Below, one piece after another: positions 9,488 to 18,831 of a DNA stretch of 64,000 nt. Position 1 is the first letter of the stretch. Every line of letters starts with the position of its first letter. The translations under genes were made by a program, and so were the position numbers. The DNA comes from Bacillota bacterium (lineage in GTDB: Bacteria > Bacillota > SHA-98 > UBA4971): assembly GCA_024653485.1 (NCBI GenBank), contig JANLFY010000004.1, positions 62,001 to 126,000 on the forward strand, in the 5' to 3' direction. Below the pieces are notes generated by a model. That model was given only the letters and a program-made list of their open reading frames with translations. It did no database searches and was not told the DNA's origin.

Positions 9488-11083
9488 GTGGCTGAGCTTG
9501 AGTCGTGGCAGGGACATCGAGACACGGCTGGGGAGAACGGCGTTTCGAGGACGGCGTGGTGGCGCCGCAACACGATGGGGGCCGGGACCCTTCGACTGAG
9601 TCGAGCGCCGCATGGTCCAGGCGGGGCGGGCCGCGACATTGCGCGCAGGCTGGTGATCGCCGCTTTGCTGGCGGTGGCGGCGGTGGGAGCGCCGTTCGGC
9701 TGCGAAGGGGCGCTGGCGGGCGCGCAGTCAGAGACGGTCGAGGCGGCACCGCTGTCCGACGTCCATGTGGAGACCTACGTGGAGACGCTCGATATCGTGC
9801 GTTCTCCGGATCTGCACGTGTTCGGCTTCATCCGCGAAGGTTGCATGATGGTGCCGGTCAGACCGACGGCGGAGGCGTACGGGGCAATAGTGCACTGGGT
9901 GCCGGGCGTCGGCACGCTGGTGGACGGGCACCTGACAAGGAGCGTGATAGTGCTTGGCCAGGCGTACTGCCCTGCGAGGGAGCTCGCAACGATCCTGGGG
10001 TGCTGGGTCGAGTGGAACGAGACGTCGAGGGCGGTCGTCCTAACGAACGGCGTTCAGAGAGTGGTCGTTTCGGTGCCGGCGGCCTCGTGCGACGAGGAAC
10101 CGGTGACGTGTCCAAGCCCGGTCTCGTTGGCCCCGGCGTTTCCGAGATTCGCGGTGTCCGAGAGTGACCCTCTTCCTACAGCGGGCGCTCCGGATGGTGT
10201 TCCCCAGGCCGGGCTGCCGGTCGCGACCTTGACCACACCTGTCGTCGTTATCACGTCTGTGGCCTCTGGACCCGTCTCGCCCACGAGAGACGGTCAGGAG
10301 AGCGATCTTGCCGATCCTCGTGGGCTTGATAAGCGGCCTTCCGCGGGCAGGATCGCCCTCACGTTTGACGACGGCCCCGACGCCGTATATACGAGAAGGA
10401 TCCTCTCGGTCCTCGAACGATACGGAGCGAAGGCCACTTTCTTCCTCATCGGCAGCCAAGTCGCGCGCTACCCCTCGATCGTCCGCGAAGTGGTCGCGGC
10501 AGGGCATGAGTTGGGGAATCACGGTTACTCACACTCGCGCCTCACGACGCTCCCGCTCGAAGCCGTGCGCCGCGAGATCTCCAGGACGCAGGAAGCTGTT
10601 AGGTCCGCCGCCAGCGTCACACCGAGATGGTTTCGCCCGCCGTACGGCAGCTACGATGAGGAGGTCCGGCGGATAGCGAAAGACGAGGGCGCCGCGACGG
10701 TCCTGTGGACTCTCAACCCCGATGACTGGAGGAACCCCGGTCAGGCGGCCATCGTCCGGCGTGTGGTGTCCGCCGCGAAGGATGGAGCGATCGTCCTGCT
10801 GCACGTGCGGGAGCAGACGGCCAATGCGCTGCCCGCCCTCATAGAGGAGCTCATGTCGCGAGGCTTCGAGTTCGTCCCTTTGAGCGGAATCCTCGGCGCG
10901 ACCGGCAAGAGGCTCGAATCTCCCGGGCGTCCCCAGGCTCCAGCGGGCCCGTCCGGCGACGGGAGAGCCGCTCCCGCGACGTCTGAGGGCACCCAAGGAG
11001 ATTCCGGGAGCGGCGCCTCGGGTGCCGACGGCGTGGCGCCCGGACCGCCGGCGGCCTACGGCGCGTCCGAGATCGCACCGTGA
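9488..11083 (+). CDS. Secreted polysaccharide deacetylase with copper-amine-oxidase-like N domain
   Basis: A 531-residue exported protein. A long basic N-region leads to a hydrophobic signal segment (about residues 54-77, ending near ALAGAQS). Residues 85-195 resemble the copper amine oxidase N-terminal-like repeat found in Bacillota wall enzymes (VPVRPTAEAYGAIVHWV, AYCPARELATILGCWVEWNE). Residues 288-460 are a NodB-type carbohydrate esterase 4 domain with TFDDGPDAVYTRRIL, the metal-binding NHGYSHSRL, FRPPYGSYDEE and NPDDW. It probably removes acetyl groups from peptidoglycan or chitin-like glycans at the cell surface. The C-terminal 70 residues are Ala/Gly/Ser-rich and non-conserved. The GTG start has GGGGGCAGG seven bases upstream. 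Confidence 0.87.
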   Translation: MAELESWQGHRDTAGENGVSRTAWWRRNTMGAGTLRLSRAPHGPGGAGRDIARRLVIAALLAVAAVGAPFGCEGALAGAQSETVEAAPLSDVHVETYVETLDIVRSPDLHVFGFIREGCMMVPVRPTAEAYGAIVHWVPGVGTLVDGHLTRSVIVLGQAYCPARELATILGCWVEWNETSRAVVLTNGVQRVVVSVPAASCDEEPVTCPSPVSLAPAFPRFAVSESDPLPTAGAPDGVPQAGLPVATLTTPVVVITSVASGPVSPTRDGQESDLADPRGLDKRPSAGRIALTFDDGPDAVYTRRILSVLERYGAKATFFLIGSQVARYPSIVREVVAAGHELGNHGYSHSRLTTLPLEAVRREISRTQEAVRSAASVTPRWFRPPYGSYDEEVRRIAKDEGAATVLWTLNPDDWRNPGQAAIVRRVVSAAKDGAIVLLHVREQTANALPALIEELMSRGFEFVPLSGILGATGKRLESPGRPQAPAGPSGDGRAAPATSEGTQGDSGSGASGADGVAPGPPAAYGASEIAP

Positions 11084-11200
11084 TGAGGGTCGCGGGACTG
11101 GAGAGCGCCGGACGGAGCAAGCCGTGTTGCGCGAACCGTGGCTGCGAACGCCGCAAGCGCGGTGAGCAGGGTGGGTGGTGGGCATCCCTGCCGGCCGGCG

Positions 11201-11229
11201 TTTACTCGGTCCACGGTGTATGTTAAAAT
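11201..11229 (+). promoter_or_regulatory. Candidate sigma-70 promoter upstream of recD2
   Basis: TTTACT and TAAAAT (5/6 to the -10 consensus) are separated by exactly 17 bases, about 75 bases before the recD2 start. This is a rare AT-rich patch in a GC-rich region. The assignment is from pattern only. Confidence 0.4.
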
Positions 11230-11306
11230 GAGGAAGCCAAGACACCAACGTCCTCCCAGGCAGTGGCTCGGCACGCCCAGGGAGCGGCTCGCCACGGAGG
11301 TTGGAC

Positions 11307-13571
11307 ATGCCTTCGATCAAGGGCACCGTGGAACGGATCACATACCGGAACGACCAGAACTTCTACACCGTGGCCAGGCTCACGTGCACTGAATGGGACA
11401 CCGGACGCGACGGAAGCCGGAACGTCCCTGAGGCGAAGGCGCCGCGCGGCGGGGCATCGGGCCGGCCGGCGCTTCCCGTGACAGTGGTGGGCACGTTCCC
11501 GTTCATCACAGTGGGAGAGAAGCTCCTTCTTCACGGGGAATGGGTGGACCATCCGAAGCACGGACGCCAGTTCAAGGTGGAGAGCTACGAATCGATCGCT
11601 CCCGCCACACTGAAGGGCATCGAAAGGTACCTGGGGTCGGGCCTCATAAAGGGCATCGGCCCCGCGACCGCGAAGAAGCTGGTATCACACTTCGGCCTCG
11701 ACGCTCTTGACGTCATCGAGCGTGAGCCCGAGAGGCTCACCGAGGTCGAGGGCGTCGGCCCGGTGAAGTCGGCCGCGATAGCCCGCGCCTTTCAGGAGCA
11801 GAAAGAGATACGCAAAGTCATGGTGTTCCTGGCGGGGCACGGTGTCAGCCCGGCGCTTGCCATCAAGATCTTCCGGCGGTACGGCGACGCCTCCATCCAA
11901 GCCGTGCGCGAGAATCCCTACAGACTCGCGGACGAGATCTACGGGGTTGGTTTCAAGACCGCGGACAAGATCGCTGCTGAGTTGGGTATTGAGCCGACCG
12001 CGTCGGAGCGGGTCGCCGCAGGCGTCATGTATGTCCTCAACGAGCTTGCCGCTGACGGGCACGTATACTATCCCGAGGAAGCGCTCCTTGGCGAGGCCGC
12101 CGAGGTGCTCGGCGTCGAACGAGACCTCGTCGCGAAGGCGCTGCCGGACCTCGAGGAACGAGGCGCGATCGTTCGAGACGAGGTCGGGGGAGAGAAAGCC
12201 GTGTACCTGGCGTATCTCTATCGGGCTGAGACCAGCGTGGCCACTAGACTTGCGGAACTCGCTCGCTACCCGTCGAACCCTCTTTCGGTGGACGTGACAA
12301 GGCTCTTGGCGGAAGTGAGGCGCCGCGACGGGGTCCAGCTCAGCGCGGAGCAGCAGGCGGCGGTGGAAAAGGCGACAAAGAGCGGGGTTCTCGTCCTGAC
12401 GGGTGGTCCGGGCACGGGAAAGACCACCACAGTCCGCACGCTGCTGAGAGTGTTCGAGGCGGCGGGTCTGCGGATAGCGCTTGCCGCGCCGACCGGGCGC
12501 GCCGCAAAGAAGCTTGCCGAGACCACGAGGCGTGAGGCAAAGACGATCCACCGGCTCCTCGGAGTGAGTTTCGGACAAGGGCAGATGTCATTCGAACACA
12601 ACGAGGGCGCTCCCGTCGACGCGGATGTGCTAATCCTGGACGAGACATCCATGATAGACATCCAGCTCATGAGCTACTTTCTGGCGGCGGTCAAGCCCGG
12701 TGCCAAGCTGATCCTGGTGGGCGACGTGGACCAGCTGCCGTCTGTGGGGCCCGGATCCGTGCTCCGTGACGCGATCTCATCAGGCACGGTCGAGGTGGTG
12801 AGGCTCACGGAGATATTCAGACAGGCGAGGACGAGCATGATCGTGACGAATGCCCACCGCGTCAATAGGGGCGAGATGCCTCTCATGAACAGGAGCTTCA
12901 CGGAGGGTGGCAAGGCCGACTTCTTCTTCATAGCGGAGGAAGACCCCGAGAAGGTCGCGGCGTTGGTCAGAGACCTCGTTACGCGGCGTCTGCCGGCGTA
13001 CGTCAAGTGCGATCCCATCGATGACATCCAAGTCATGGCGCCGATGCGGAGGACGGTCACCGGGGTCGAAAACCTCAACACAGTGCTGCGCGACGCCCTC
13101 AACCCCGCCGGCCATGGCAAACAGGAGATCCGCATGGGCGGGTTCGTGCTCCGCGAGGGCGACAAGGTCATGCAGGTCCGCAACAACTACGACAAGATGG
13201 TGTTCAACGGGGACATCGGCCGCGTGGTGAAAGTGAACCCAGAGGACCAGGAAGTCGTGGTTGCGTTCGTGGAGCCCGACGGCGTGCGCCGCGTCACTTA
13301 CGAGCAGCACGAAATGGACGAGCTCGTTCTCTCCTACGCGATCTCGGTCCACAAGAGCCAGGGCAGTGAGTACCCGGTGATCGTGATGCCGATCACCACC
13401 CAACACTTCGTGATGTTACAGCGAAACCTCCTCTATACCGCCATCACCAGGGCGAAGCGCCTCGTGGTGCTGGTGGGCACCTGCAAAGCCCTCGCCATCG
13501 CCGTCAAGAACAGCACGCAAGACCGCCGCTATTCGGGGCTGGCGGAAAGGCTCGCCAGGCTGCGCCGATAG
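11307..13571 (+). CDS. recD2: RecD2-type ATP-dependent DNA helicase
   Basis: A 754-residue SF1B 5'-3' helicase of the RecD/TraA family that works without RecBC. The N-terminal OB-like region (IKGTVERITYRNDQNFYTVA) is followed by helix-hairpin-helix repeats (GIGPATAKKLVSHFG, VEGVGPVKSAAIARAF), Walker A TGGPGTGKTTT at about residues 365-375, LILDETSMID, GDVDQLPSVGPGSVL, and the C-terminal motif VHKSQGSEYPVIVMP with AITRAKRLVVLVG. Length and order match RecD2 of Deinococcus and Bacillus. I start at ATG 11307, six bases after CGGAGG, rather than the TTG two codons earlier. Confidence 0.93.
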   Translation: MPSIKGTVERITYRNDQNFYTVARLTCTEWDTGRDGSRNVPEAKAPRGGASGRPALPVTVVGTFPFITVGEKLLLHGEWVDHPKHGRQFKVESYESIAPATLKGIERYLGSGLIKGIGPATAKKLVSHFGLDALDVIEREPERLTEVEGVGPVKSAAIARAFQEQKEIRKVMVFLAGHGVSPALAIKIFRRYGDASIQAVRENPYRLADEIYGVGFKTADKIAAELGIEPTASERVAAGVMYVLNELAADGHVYYPEEALLGEAAEVLGVERDLVAKALPDLEERGAIVRDEVGGEKAVYLAYLYRAETSVATRLAELARYPSNPLSVDVTRLLAEVRRRDGVQLSAEQQAAVEKATKSGVLVLTGGPGTGKTTTVRTLLRVFEAAGLRIALAAPTGRAAKKLAETTRREAKTIHRLLGVSFGQGQMSFEHNEGAPVDADVLILDETSMIDIQLMSYFLAAVKPGAKLILVGDVDQLPSVGPGSVLRDAISSGTVEVVRLTEIFRQARTSMIVTNAHRVNRGEMPLMNRSFTEGGKADFFFIAEEDPEKVAALVRDLVTRRLPAYVKCDPIDDIQVMAPMRRTVTGVENLNTVLRDALNPAGHGKQEIRMGGFVLREGDKVMQVRNNYDKMVFNGDIGRVVKVNPEDQEVVVAFVEPDGVRRVTYEQHEMDELVLSYAISVHKSQGSEYPVIVMPITTQHFVMLQRNLLYTAITRAKRLVVLVGTCKALAIAVKNSTQDRRYSGLAERLARLRR

Positions 13572-13764
13572 CTGCGGCATCGAGCTGTTCTCACTTTGTG
13601 GCCGAGCGGCCCGTCCACCACTGTATACGGCTGTAGGCACGTTCCCACCTCCGGACAGTTCCCTCTGACCGCCATCATTGCAGTGTAGCCGGACGATGAT
13701 GCCCCACCTCCGACTTCCACGGTGTCTACGCAAGTCATCGCACGCACGTTCCCAACGTCGGTCG

Positions 13765-13807
13765 AGCCCGCTTCGCTCGGCCCTCAAGGCCAGCGTGGGC
13801 GGGCTTT
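13765..13807 (+). terminator. Possible terminator after recD2
   Basis: AGCCCGC and GCGGGCT form a 7-bp outer stem that encloses a second GGCC/GGCC hairpin, followed by TTTCGT. The T-run is short. It lies about 190 bases after the recD2 stop; the rest of 13572-13936 shows no gene. Confidence 0.35.
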
Positions 13808-13936
13808 CGTGTTCTCGCCGCCGAGCGGATGACGCAAGGCACGGCTCTTGCGGAAGAACGCCCTAGGACGGCGGTTGCTCGTATGTACAAAGGCCGTCAT
13901 GAGCACGGACTCGTGGACACGCGAGGAGGGCTACCA

Positions 13937-15700
13937 ATGGTGCGGCGGCGGACACTCCTGGGGGCGCTTGTCGGAATACTCCTGCTTGGTTTCGTAGCCC
14001 CGCCGGTTTTCGGGGACTCCCTCACCGTCTACAGACTGGAGCCATCCAGCGGATGGGTTGAACTCCCGCCGGTCAACCCGTACGCCGCGGCGATGGGGGA
14101 GGCCCCTCTACAAGGCTGGAGCAACGCTGGGTCAGTGTCATGGCCGGTGCGGGCGACCGCGACGTTCGAGCCGGACACGCAAAGGGCTGAGCTCAGCGTG
14201 CAGTTCATCCCGGTGTCCGGTGACATCCGGACCAACGCGACTAACCTCTTCATCGCTCCTCTGGGCAGGCGCCTCGAGTGGAGGATGGTCGTAACGGTGA
14301 GAAACCCCAACGACATCCCGATGAGAGACGTCAAGGTGCGGGACGAGTTCGGGCGGGCTTTTCGTGCGTCGCTTGCGGGCAAGTCGGCGGGGGAGGCCCG
14401 CATCGAGGGCGACGACCCTGCTGCCAGGTTGCCTCTTTGCCCGACGTTCGTATGGGACGTCGGGGATCTCGGCCCCGGGGAGGCCGCGAGGGCGGAAGCC
14501 AGCGTGGTGACCACCCGCGACCGTGACGGGAACATGCAGTTCTCTCGTCCTGGGATATACTCCATTGACACGGGCGCGCGCCTCACCTACACCCTCGCTG
14601 GAAAGAAGCAAGTGCGCAACGCAGGCTGCGGCAGCGTGATTGCTCGCAAGGACATGGGCGCCCTCCGCAGCGAGGGGCCGCCGTTCGACGTTGATGCCGA
14701 CCCCATTGCAGGCGGGGGCACAGGCGCGGGATCCGTCGTGCCCGTCCTGCCCCCCATAGTCGGCGACGGGCCGGACGTGCGCGCGGTCATCACGCGGGTC
14801 GCCCAGGAGGCCCAGGACGTCGGCACGCGAGACATCTCACCGTGGACGCCGATGTTCTACCTTGTCGCCGCGGGCGAGACGCCCAACATCAGTGAAGACG
14901 GGGGCAAGTTCGTGGTCCCACCGGGGGAGTACGCAGAGTGGAAGGTGACCGTGACGATCGCAAACCCCTGGAACCTTCCCGGGTGGGATCACTGGGACAT
15001 GAACCTGTACTTTGGGGCTGAGCTCTCGGTCGAGGAGATCTCGAGAACGGATCCGGTGACCGGCGACACGTTCAGCATAACCCGCGCGTCGCCCACCGAC
15101 CCGGTCCACGTCTCATGGCAGTGGTCAGGCGACCCGTCCGAGTTCCCTCCGGGCTCGCAGGCTGTGGTGGAACTCAAAGTGTACACGGCGGGGTACGCTG
15201 CCTTAGGCGAGTACGAGTTCGTAAGATCCGCAACGTTGGGGTGGACCTGGCCCCCTCACGGGTCGGGCGGAGCCTGGCTGGGCAGCATAAGCGTGGTAGC
15301 GAGCCCGACGGCGGACGTAAGCCTCAGCTCCACCCGGCAGGACTGGCGCGTGCGGAAACCCGGGACGTACGCCGCGCTCGCTACGGAGATGAGCTTCACT
15401 GGCGTGGGCAAGCTAACAGTTGACTTCTCGGGTTTTACGAACCTTGCGCAGCAGGACGGCGGGCCGGACTTCATCCGCGCGTGGTACGGGTTCGGGAACG
15501 ACCTCGCCGCGGTGGAGACCTCGGGATGGATAAGCGCGAACGACCTGAACCTGGACGCCAACTCGCGCGGTCCGATAACGCTCGACCCGTCAACCCCCGT
15601 CACGCTGAGGATGTGGTCCAAGATAGACGTGGGCGAGGAGGACATGTCGAGCGAATACGAGGATGTGGGGGTGGTAACGTTCATCGTGAGCAACAACTAG
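13937..15700 (+). CDS. Exported protein with DUF11-like units and a shared C-terminal domain
   Basis: A 587-residue secreted protein of unknown function. The ATG at 13937 has GAGGAGGG six bases upstream and opens a clear signal peptide (MVRRRTLLGALVGILLLGFV, cleavage near VFG-DS). Residues 95-200 resemble a DUF11-like beta-sandwich (MVVTVRNPNDIPMRDVKV, VWDVGDLGPGEAARAEASVV), and a second similar unit is seen around 315-420 (WKVTVTIANPWNLPGWD). The last 135 residues (from QDWRVRKPGTYAALATE to SSEYEDVGVVTFIVSNN) are clearly homologous to the C-terminal domain of the protein encoded at 16070-16780. It is the first gene of a five-gene exported-protein cluster. I do not recognise the family. Confidence 0.75.
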   Translation: MVRRRTLLGALVGILLLGFVAPPVFGDSLTVYRLEPSSGWVELPPVNPYAAAMGEAPLQGWSNAGSVSWPVRATATFEPDTQRAELSVQFIPVSGDIRTNATNLFIAPLGRRLEWRMVVTVRNPNDIPMRDVKVRDEFGRAFRASLAGKSAGEARIEGDDPAARLPLCPTFVWDVGDLGPGEAARAEASVVTTRDRDGNMQFSRPGIYSIDTGARLTYTLAGKKQVRNAGCGSVIARKDMGALRSEGPPFDVDADPIAGGGTGAGSVVPVLPPIVGDGPDVRAVITRVAQEAQDVGTRDISPWTPMFYLVAAGETPNISEDGGKFVVPPGEYAEWKVTVTIANPWNLPGWDHWDMNLYFGAELSVEEISRTDPVTGDTFSITRASPTDPVHVSWQWSGDPSEFPPGSQAVVELKVYTAGYAALGEYEFVRSATLGWTWPPHGSGGAWLGSISVVASPTADVSLSSTRQDWRVRKPGTYAALATEMSFTGVGKLTVDFSGFTNLAQQDGGPDFIRAWYGFGNDLAAVETSGWISANDLNLDANSRGPITLDPSTPVTLRMWSKIDVGEEDMSSEYEDVGVVTFIVSNN

Positions 15701-16069
15701 CGTGAGCGATGTCCGGTCTGACGAAAGAAGCACGCCTGGCGCGGGAGGCCGCTCGAAGGCGCACGTGAAAAGCCCGGTTCCACGGAAGGCGGAAACAGAC
15801 TGTGCGGTGCGGCTGCCCTGCACATCATCCGGGCGTGTCGTGAAGGCCCGTTTGAGACGCCGACCGAAGCTTGGGCATCGGGAAGGACTCGCCAAGGCAC
15901 CGTTGGACTCGGAATGGAGCGGGTGGGGCTTGGAACAAGTCCGCGCGGGCGCGGGCTCGCAGGCTATGGGACGCGAACCGCGGAGAAGCCACTCTGGAGA
16001 TGTGTAAAGAGACGCTGCTCGAGCGTCGAAAGGGTCCCAAGAAACCTACAAGGAGGTTGAATCCCGAAT
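15701..16069. other. Intergenic leader with hairpin before the second exported protein
   Basis: These 369 bases contain no recognisable gene. GACGCT and AGCGTC (16011-16027) form a 6-bp stem with a GCTCG loop 43 bases before the next start, probably in its 5' leader. An AAGGAGG site lies at 16050-16056. Confidence 0.35.
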
Positions 16070-16780
16070 ATGAAGAGGATGGTTTTGGTACTGGCGCTCA
16101 TGGCGGTGCTTCTGGTGCCCGCCGCCGCCCTGGCGTATAACCCGGGGGTGCCGCTCCCGGATGGTGCGGCTGAAGTAGAGACATGGTATCTCAACAACGC
16201 CGGGCAGTGGGTCTCGCAGGGTACCGGGAATGCCGCGGCGCTGGCACGCTGCTGGTCGAGCGGCCCCGCTAGCGGAGCGTGCAACGCAGAGAGCTGGGTG
16301 ATCGACGTCACGCACCACGCGTCGGTCGCTCAGTGGATCGACTGGTCCATAGGCGGCACGAGATGGGACTGGCGCATCAGGAAGCCCGGGACGTACGCCG
16401 CGGACTGCATCAACTTCACCATAAAGAGCAACAATGACGTGGCTGTCCAGTACGACGGCTTCGCCGATCTCGCCTACCTCGAGCAAGGCGAGGGCGTGAA
16501 GCAGACCATAGACACGTACTACTCCTACGGCGCCACGCTTGCCGAAGCCCAGTCGAGAGGCTGGGTCAGGGCGAGCGCGCTCAACGACAGCGATGACTTG
16601 CTAGAGGACAGCGCGGGCCTCCACGCGGGCCTGAACTTCAAACTCTGGAACAAGATCGTCGTTGAGAACTGCAACTCGTCCTGCGAGTACGAGGACACCG
16701 CCACGATAACCCTCGTGCTCCAGAACGTGAAGCATTGGATCGATGCCGAGTCTGGCAACTTCGCGCAGGTCCAGCAGTAG
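16070..16780 (+). CDS. Small exported protein, candidate secreted structural subunit
   Basis: A 236-residue protein with a classical signal peptide (MKRMVLVLALMAVLLVPAAA, then LAYN). About 135 C-terminal residues (WDWRIRKPGTYAADCINFTI to NSSCEYEDTATITLVLQN) match the last domain of the 13937-15700 product. Here the domain carries extra cysteines (in RCW, GACN, ADCIN, ENCNSSCEYED) that could form disulphides and that the larger paralogue lacks. It is rich in Asn, Asp and aromatic residues, with no membrane segment after the signal. Size and position suggest a secreted subunit, but this is inference. A perfect 12-bp hairpin follows the gene. Confidence 0.75.
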   Translation: MKRMVLVLALMAVLLVPAAALAYNPGVPLPDGAAEVETWYLNNAGQWVSQGTGNAAALARCWSSGPASGACNAESWVIDVTHHASVAQWIDWSIGGTRWDWRIRKPGTYAADCINFTIKSNNDVAVQYDGFADLAYLEQGEGVKQTIDTYYSYGATLAEAQSRGWVRASALNDSDDLLEDSAGLHAGLNFKLWNKIVVENCNSSCEYEDTATITLVLQNVKHWIDAESGNFAQVQQ

Positions 16781-16898
16781 CCGTCGCCGTGACGGGCGAC
16801 TCCGAGTCCCGCCCTTTGGATGAGACGAGGCCAAGCGGAGTCCTTCCTGGACGCCCTGTGTCACCTGGAAAGGTGAGCCTTGCGCGATACACGGGAAG

Positions 16899-16927
16899 AA
16901 CAGGGGTGGCGGCCTGCCACCCCTGTT
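16899..16927. repeat. Perfect 12-bp inverted repeat between two cluster genes
   Basis: AACAGGGGTGGC, a 5-base loop (GGCCT), then GCCACCCCTGTT. No T-run follows on either strand. It may be a processing, stability or attenuation element, or a weak terminator, between the small exported subunit and the chaperone-like gene. Confidence 0.75.
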
Positions 16928-16950
16928 CGGACCAGAGAGGAGATAGACCC

Positions 16951-18756
16951 ATGATGGTTCCTCATTCATCGAGTCGTGACTGCCCTGGCGGACTCAGTCA
17001 TGAGAGAAGCAGGGCTCGCCGCATAATGCTCAATGTGGTTCTTTCGTCGATCGTCGCCTCAATGCTCGTGGGTTGCCTGGTCGGCACGGCGCGAGCCCAG
17101 GTGTCCATCAGCCTCACGCCGCTCCTGATCGAGCTTGCCGGGGCGCCGGGCGAAACCAAGTCCTTCAACATCCTGCTCGTGAACGAGAGCAAGGCCGCGA
17201 CCGCGCATTTCCGGGTGTTCGCGACAGACGTGATACAGAGATCGAACGGCGACTACCGCGTCGTCGAGCAGGGCGAGTCTGAGTACTCGTGTGCCAGGTG
17301 GATCAAGCTGTCCAGGGAGGAGGCGACGCTGGGCCCGGGCGAAGCGCTCTCCGTCGACGGCAAGCTCGCTATCCCGAGAGCTGTCTATGGCGGGCGGTAC
17401 GCGGCGGTAGTGTTCGAACTCGCCCCTGAGAAGAGGAAGGACGGGGAGGAGGTCTTTGCCTCCGCCGAGTTCGTGCAGAGGTTTGCCACCGTCATCGAGG
17501 TCTCGATCCCCGCGCCCAGGGTGCGAAAGGCCCTCAGCGTGTCGGGGTTCAGCGTGCGGGCCGCCGCGGAGAACCCGAGATATGCAGCGGCGTACGGCAA
17601 CGATGCGCTGATCCTCGTGGGTGAGGTGAGGAACGAAGGGAACACGCACGTCTTCGCGCGCGGGTCCCTGACCCTCAGGGACGGCTCGGGCAAGCGCCTG
17701 CGTCAAATACCGCTTGGGTCTGGGCGCGGCCTGGTGCTTCCTGAGGCAACCGTGAACCTGGTCTCGGTGCTTCCTTCCGGCCTTGCGCCGGGCAACTACA
17801 TCGCGGACATTTCCGTGAAGTACGGCGGCATGCGGCCGGCGCTCGCGAAGGTGCCTTTCACGGTGTCTTCGAGCGGAGCTGAGACGAGAGGCGCTGGAGG
17901 CGAGACGAAGCTGGCTCCGTTCAGCGTGGAGCCGGCGAGCCTTGACCTCACGTACCCTGCCGGCGCCGTGGCGGCCAGGTCGATCGTGGTCAAGAACGAA
18001 TCCGACGTGCCCCTCCATGTCGAGGGCAAGGCGCTGCCGCTCGCTTATGACGAGGAGGGCGAGCTCGTGCAGGACGAGTCCACGCTCGCGGCCACGCCCT
18101 CCAAGTGGAGCTGCGCGGGCTGGATCGAGCTCAAGCCCTCCAGCATGGACATCCGGCCGGGCGGCCAGCAGGTCGTGCGCGTCACCATAAGCATTCCGAG
18201 GGACCAGGCCGGCGGCAGGTACGCGAACCTCGTGTTCACCGCCACGCCTTCGGGAGAAGGAGGCGGCGCGGGGCGCGGCGAGGCGGGCAGCCGCGCGAGC
18301 GCGGAGACCCCGTCGCCTCGAGAGACTCCGGCGTGGGCCGGTGAAGCCGGCGCGGTGGTGTCCCTTACCGTTGGCAAGCAAGTGGAGAAGATCGCGGAGC
18401 TGTCAGAGCTCAGGATCGAGGACGGCGGTCCTTCCGTAGGTTTGATATTCAGCACGGTGTTCAAGAACACCGGGACCACCCACGTCAAGCCGCAGGTCAC
18501 GTTCGGGATAAAGAGGCATGTCGTCCCGGAATCCGTCCCCGGGGTGGAATACGTCGGCCCCGGATCGTGGGAAGACGTGGATTCGGTAGACCTGGGCGAG
18601 CTGGAGAACACGGTCCTCCCGGGAGGAACGAGGCTGCTTCGCGCGGGGTACGCGCGCGCTCTCGAGTCGGGGAGGTACATGGTCGAGGTAACCGTTAGGT
18701 ACGGCGGCAAGGCACCGCTATATGTGTCGAGGGAGTTCGAGGTACGGCAGCCTTGA
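16951..18756 (+). CDS. Exported protein with duplicated DUF916/fimbrial-chaperone-like beta-sandwich units
   Basis: A 601-residue exported protein starting at ATG 16951 behind GAGAGGAGA; a second in-frame ATG at 17026 begins the hydrophobic signal directly. Residues 26-50 form the signal. It contains both an LVGC lipobox-like site and an ARAQ signal-peptidase I site, so lipidation is uncertain. Two homologous halves follow. Each has a strand block like ISLTPLLIELAGAPGETKSF, then S(C)A(R/G)WI(K/E)L, a GPGE or RPGG turn, and an (Y/A)GGRYA(A/N)(V/L)VF segment, near residues 95-155 and 375-435. The pattern resembles DUF916/COG1470 and fimbrial chaperone folds that bind surface proteins. A paralogue-like Ig unit follows each half. 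Confidence 0.72.
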   Translation: MMVPHSSSRDCPGGLSHERSRARRIMLNVVLSSIVASMLVGCLVGTARAQVSISLTPLLIELAGAPGETKSFNILLVNESKAATAHFRVFATDVIQRSNGDYRVVEQGESEYSCARWIKLSREEATLGPGEALSVDGKLAIPRAVYGGRYAAVVFELAPEKRKDGEEVFASAEFVQRFATVIEVSIPAPRVRKALSVSGFSVRAAAENPRYAAAYGNDALILVGEVRNEGNTHVFARGSLTLRDGSGKRLRQIPLGSGRGLVLPEATVNLVSVLPSGLAPGNYIADISVKYGGMRPALAKVPFTVSSSGAETRGAGGETKLAPFSVEPASLDLTYPAGAVAARSIVVKNESDVPLHVEGKALPLAYDEEGELVQDESTLAATPSKWSCAGWIELKPSSMDIRPGGQQVVRVTISIPRDQAGGRYANLVFTATPSGEGGGAGRGEAGSRASAETPSPRETPAWAGEAGAVVSLTVGKQVEKIAELSELRIEDGGPSVGLIFSTVFKNTGTTHVKPQVTFGIKRHVVPESVPGVEYVGPGSWEDVDSVDLGELENTVLPGGTRLLRAGYARALESGRYMVEVTVRYGGKAPLYVSREFEVRQP

Positions 18757-18831
18757 CGGCCGCGCGCATCTTACCGGCGGGGCGCGTGAGCCCTGGCCGA
18801 GTCTAGGCTGATTTGCGAGGAGGAATCACGG

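Noticed and set aside
15710-15830. Possible riboswitch (c-di-GMP or cobalamin type) before the small exported protein
   Set aside because: Purine-rich patches are present, but none of the conserved junction sequences or paired stems of those classes could be traced.
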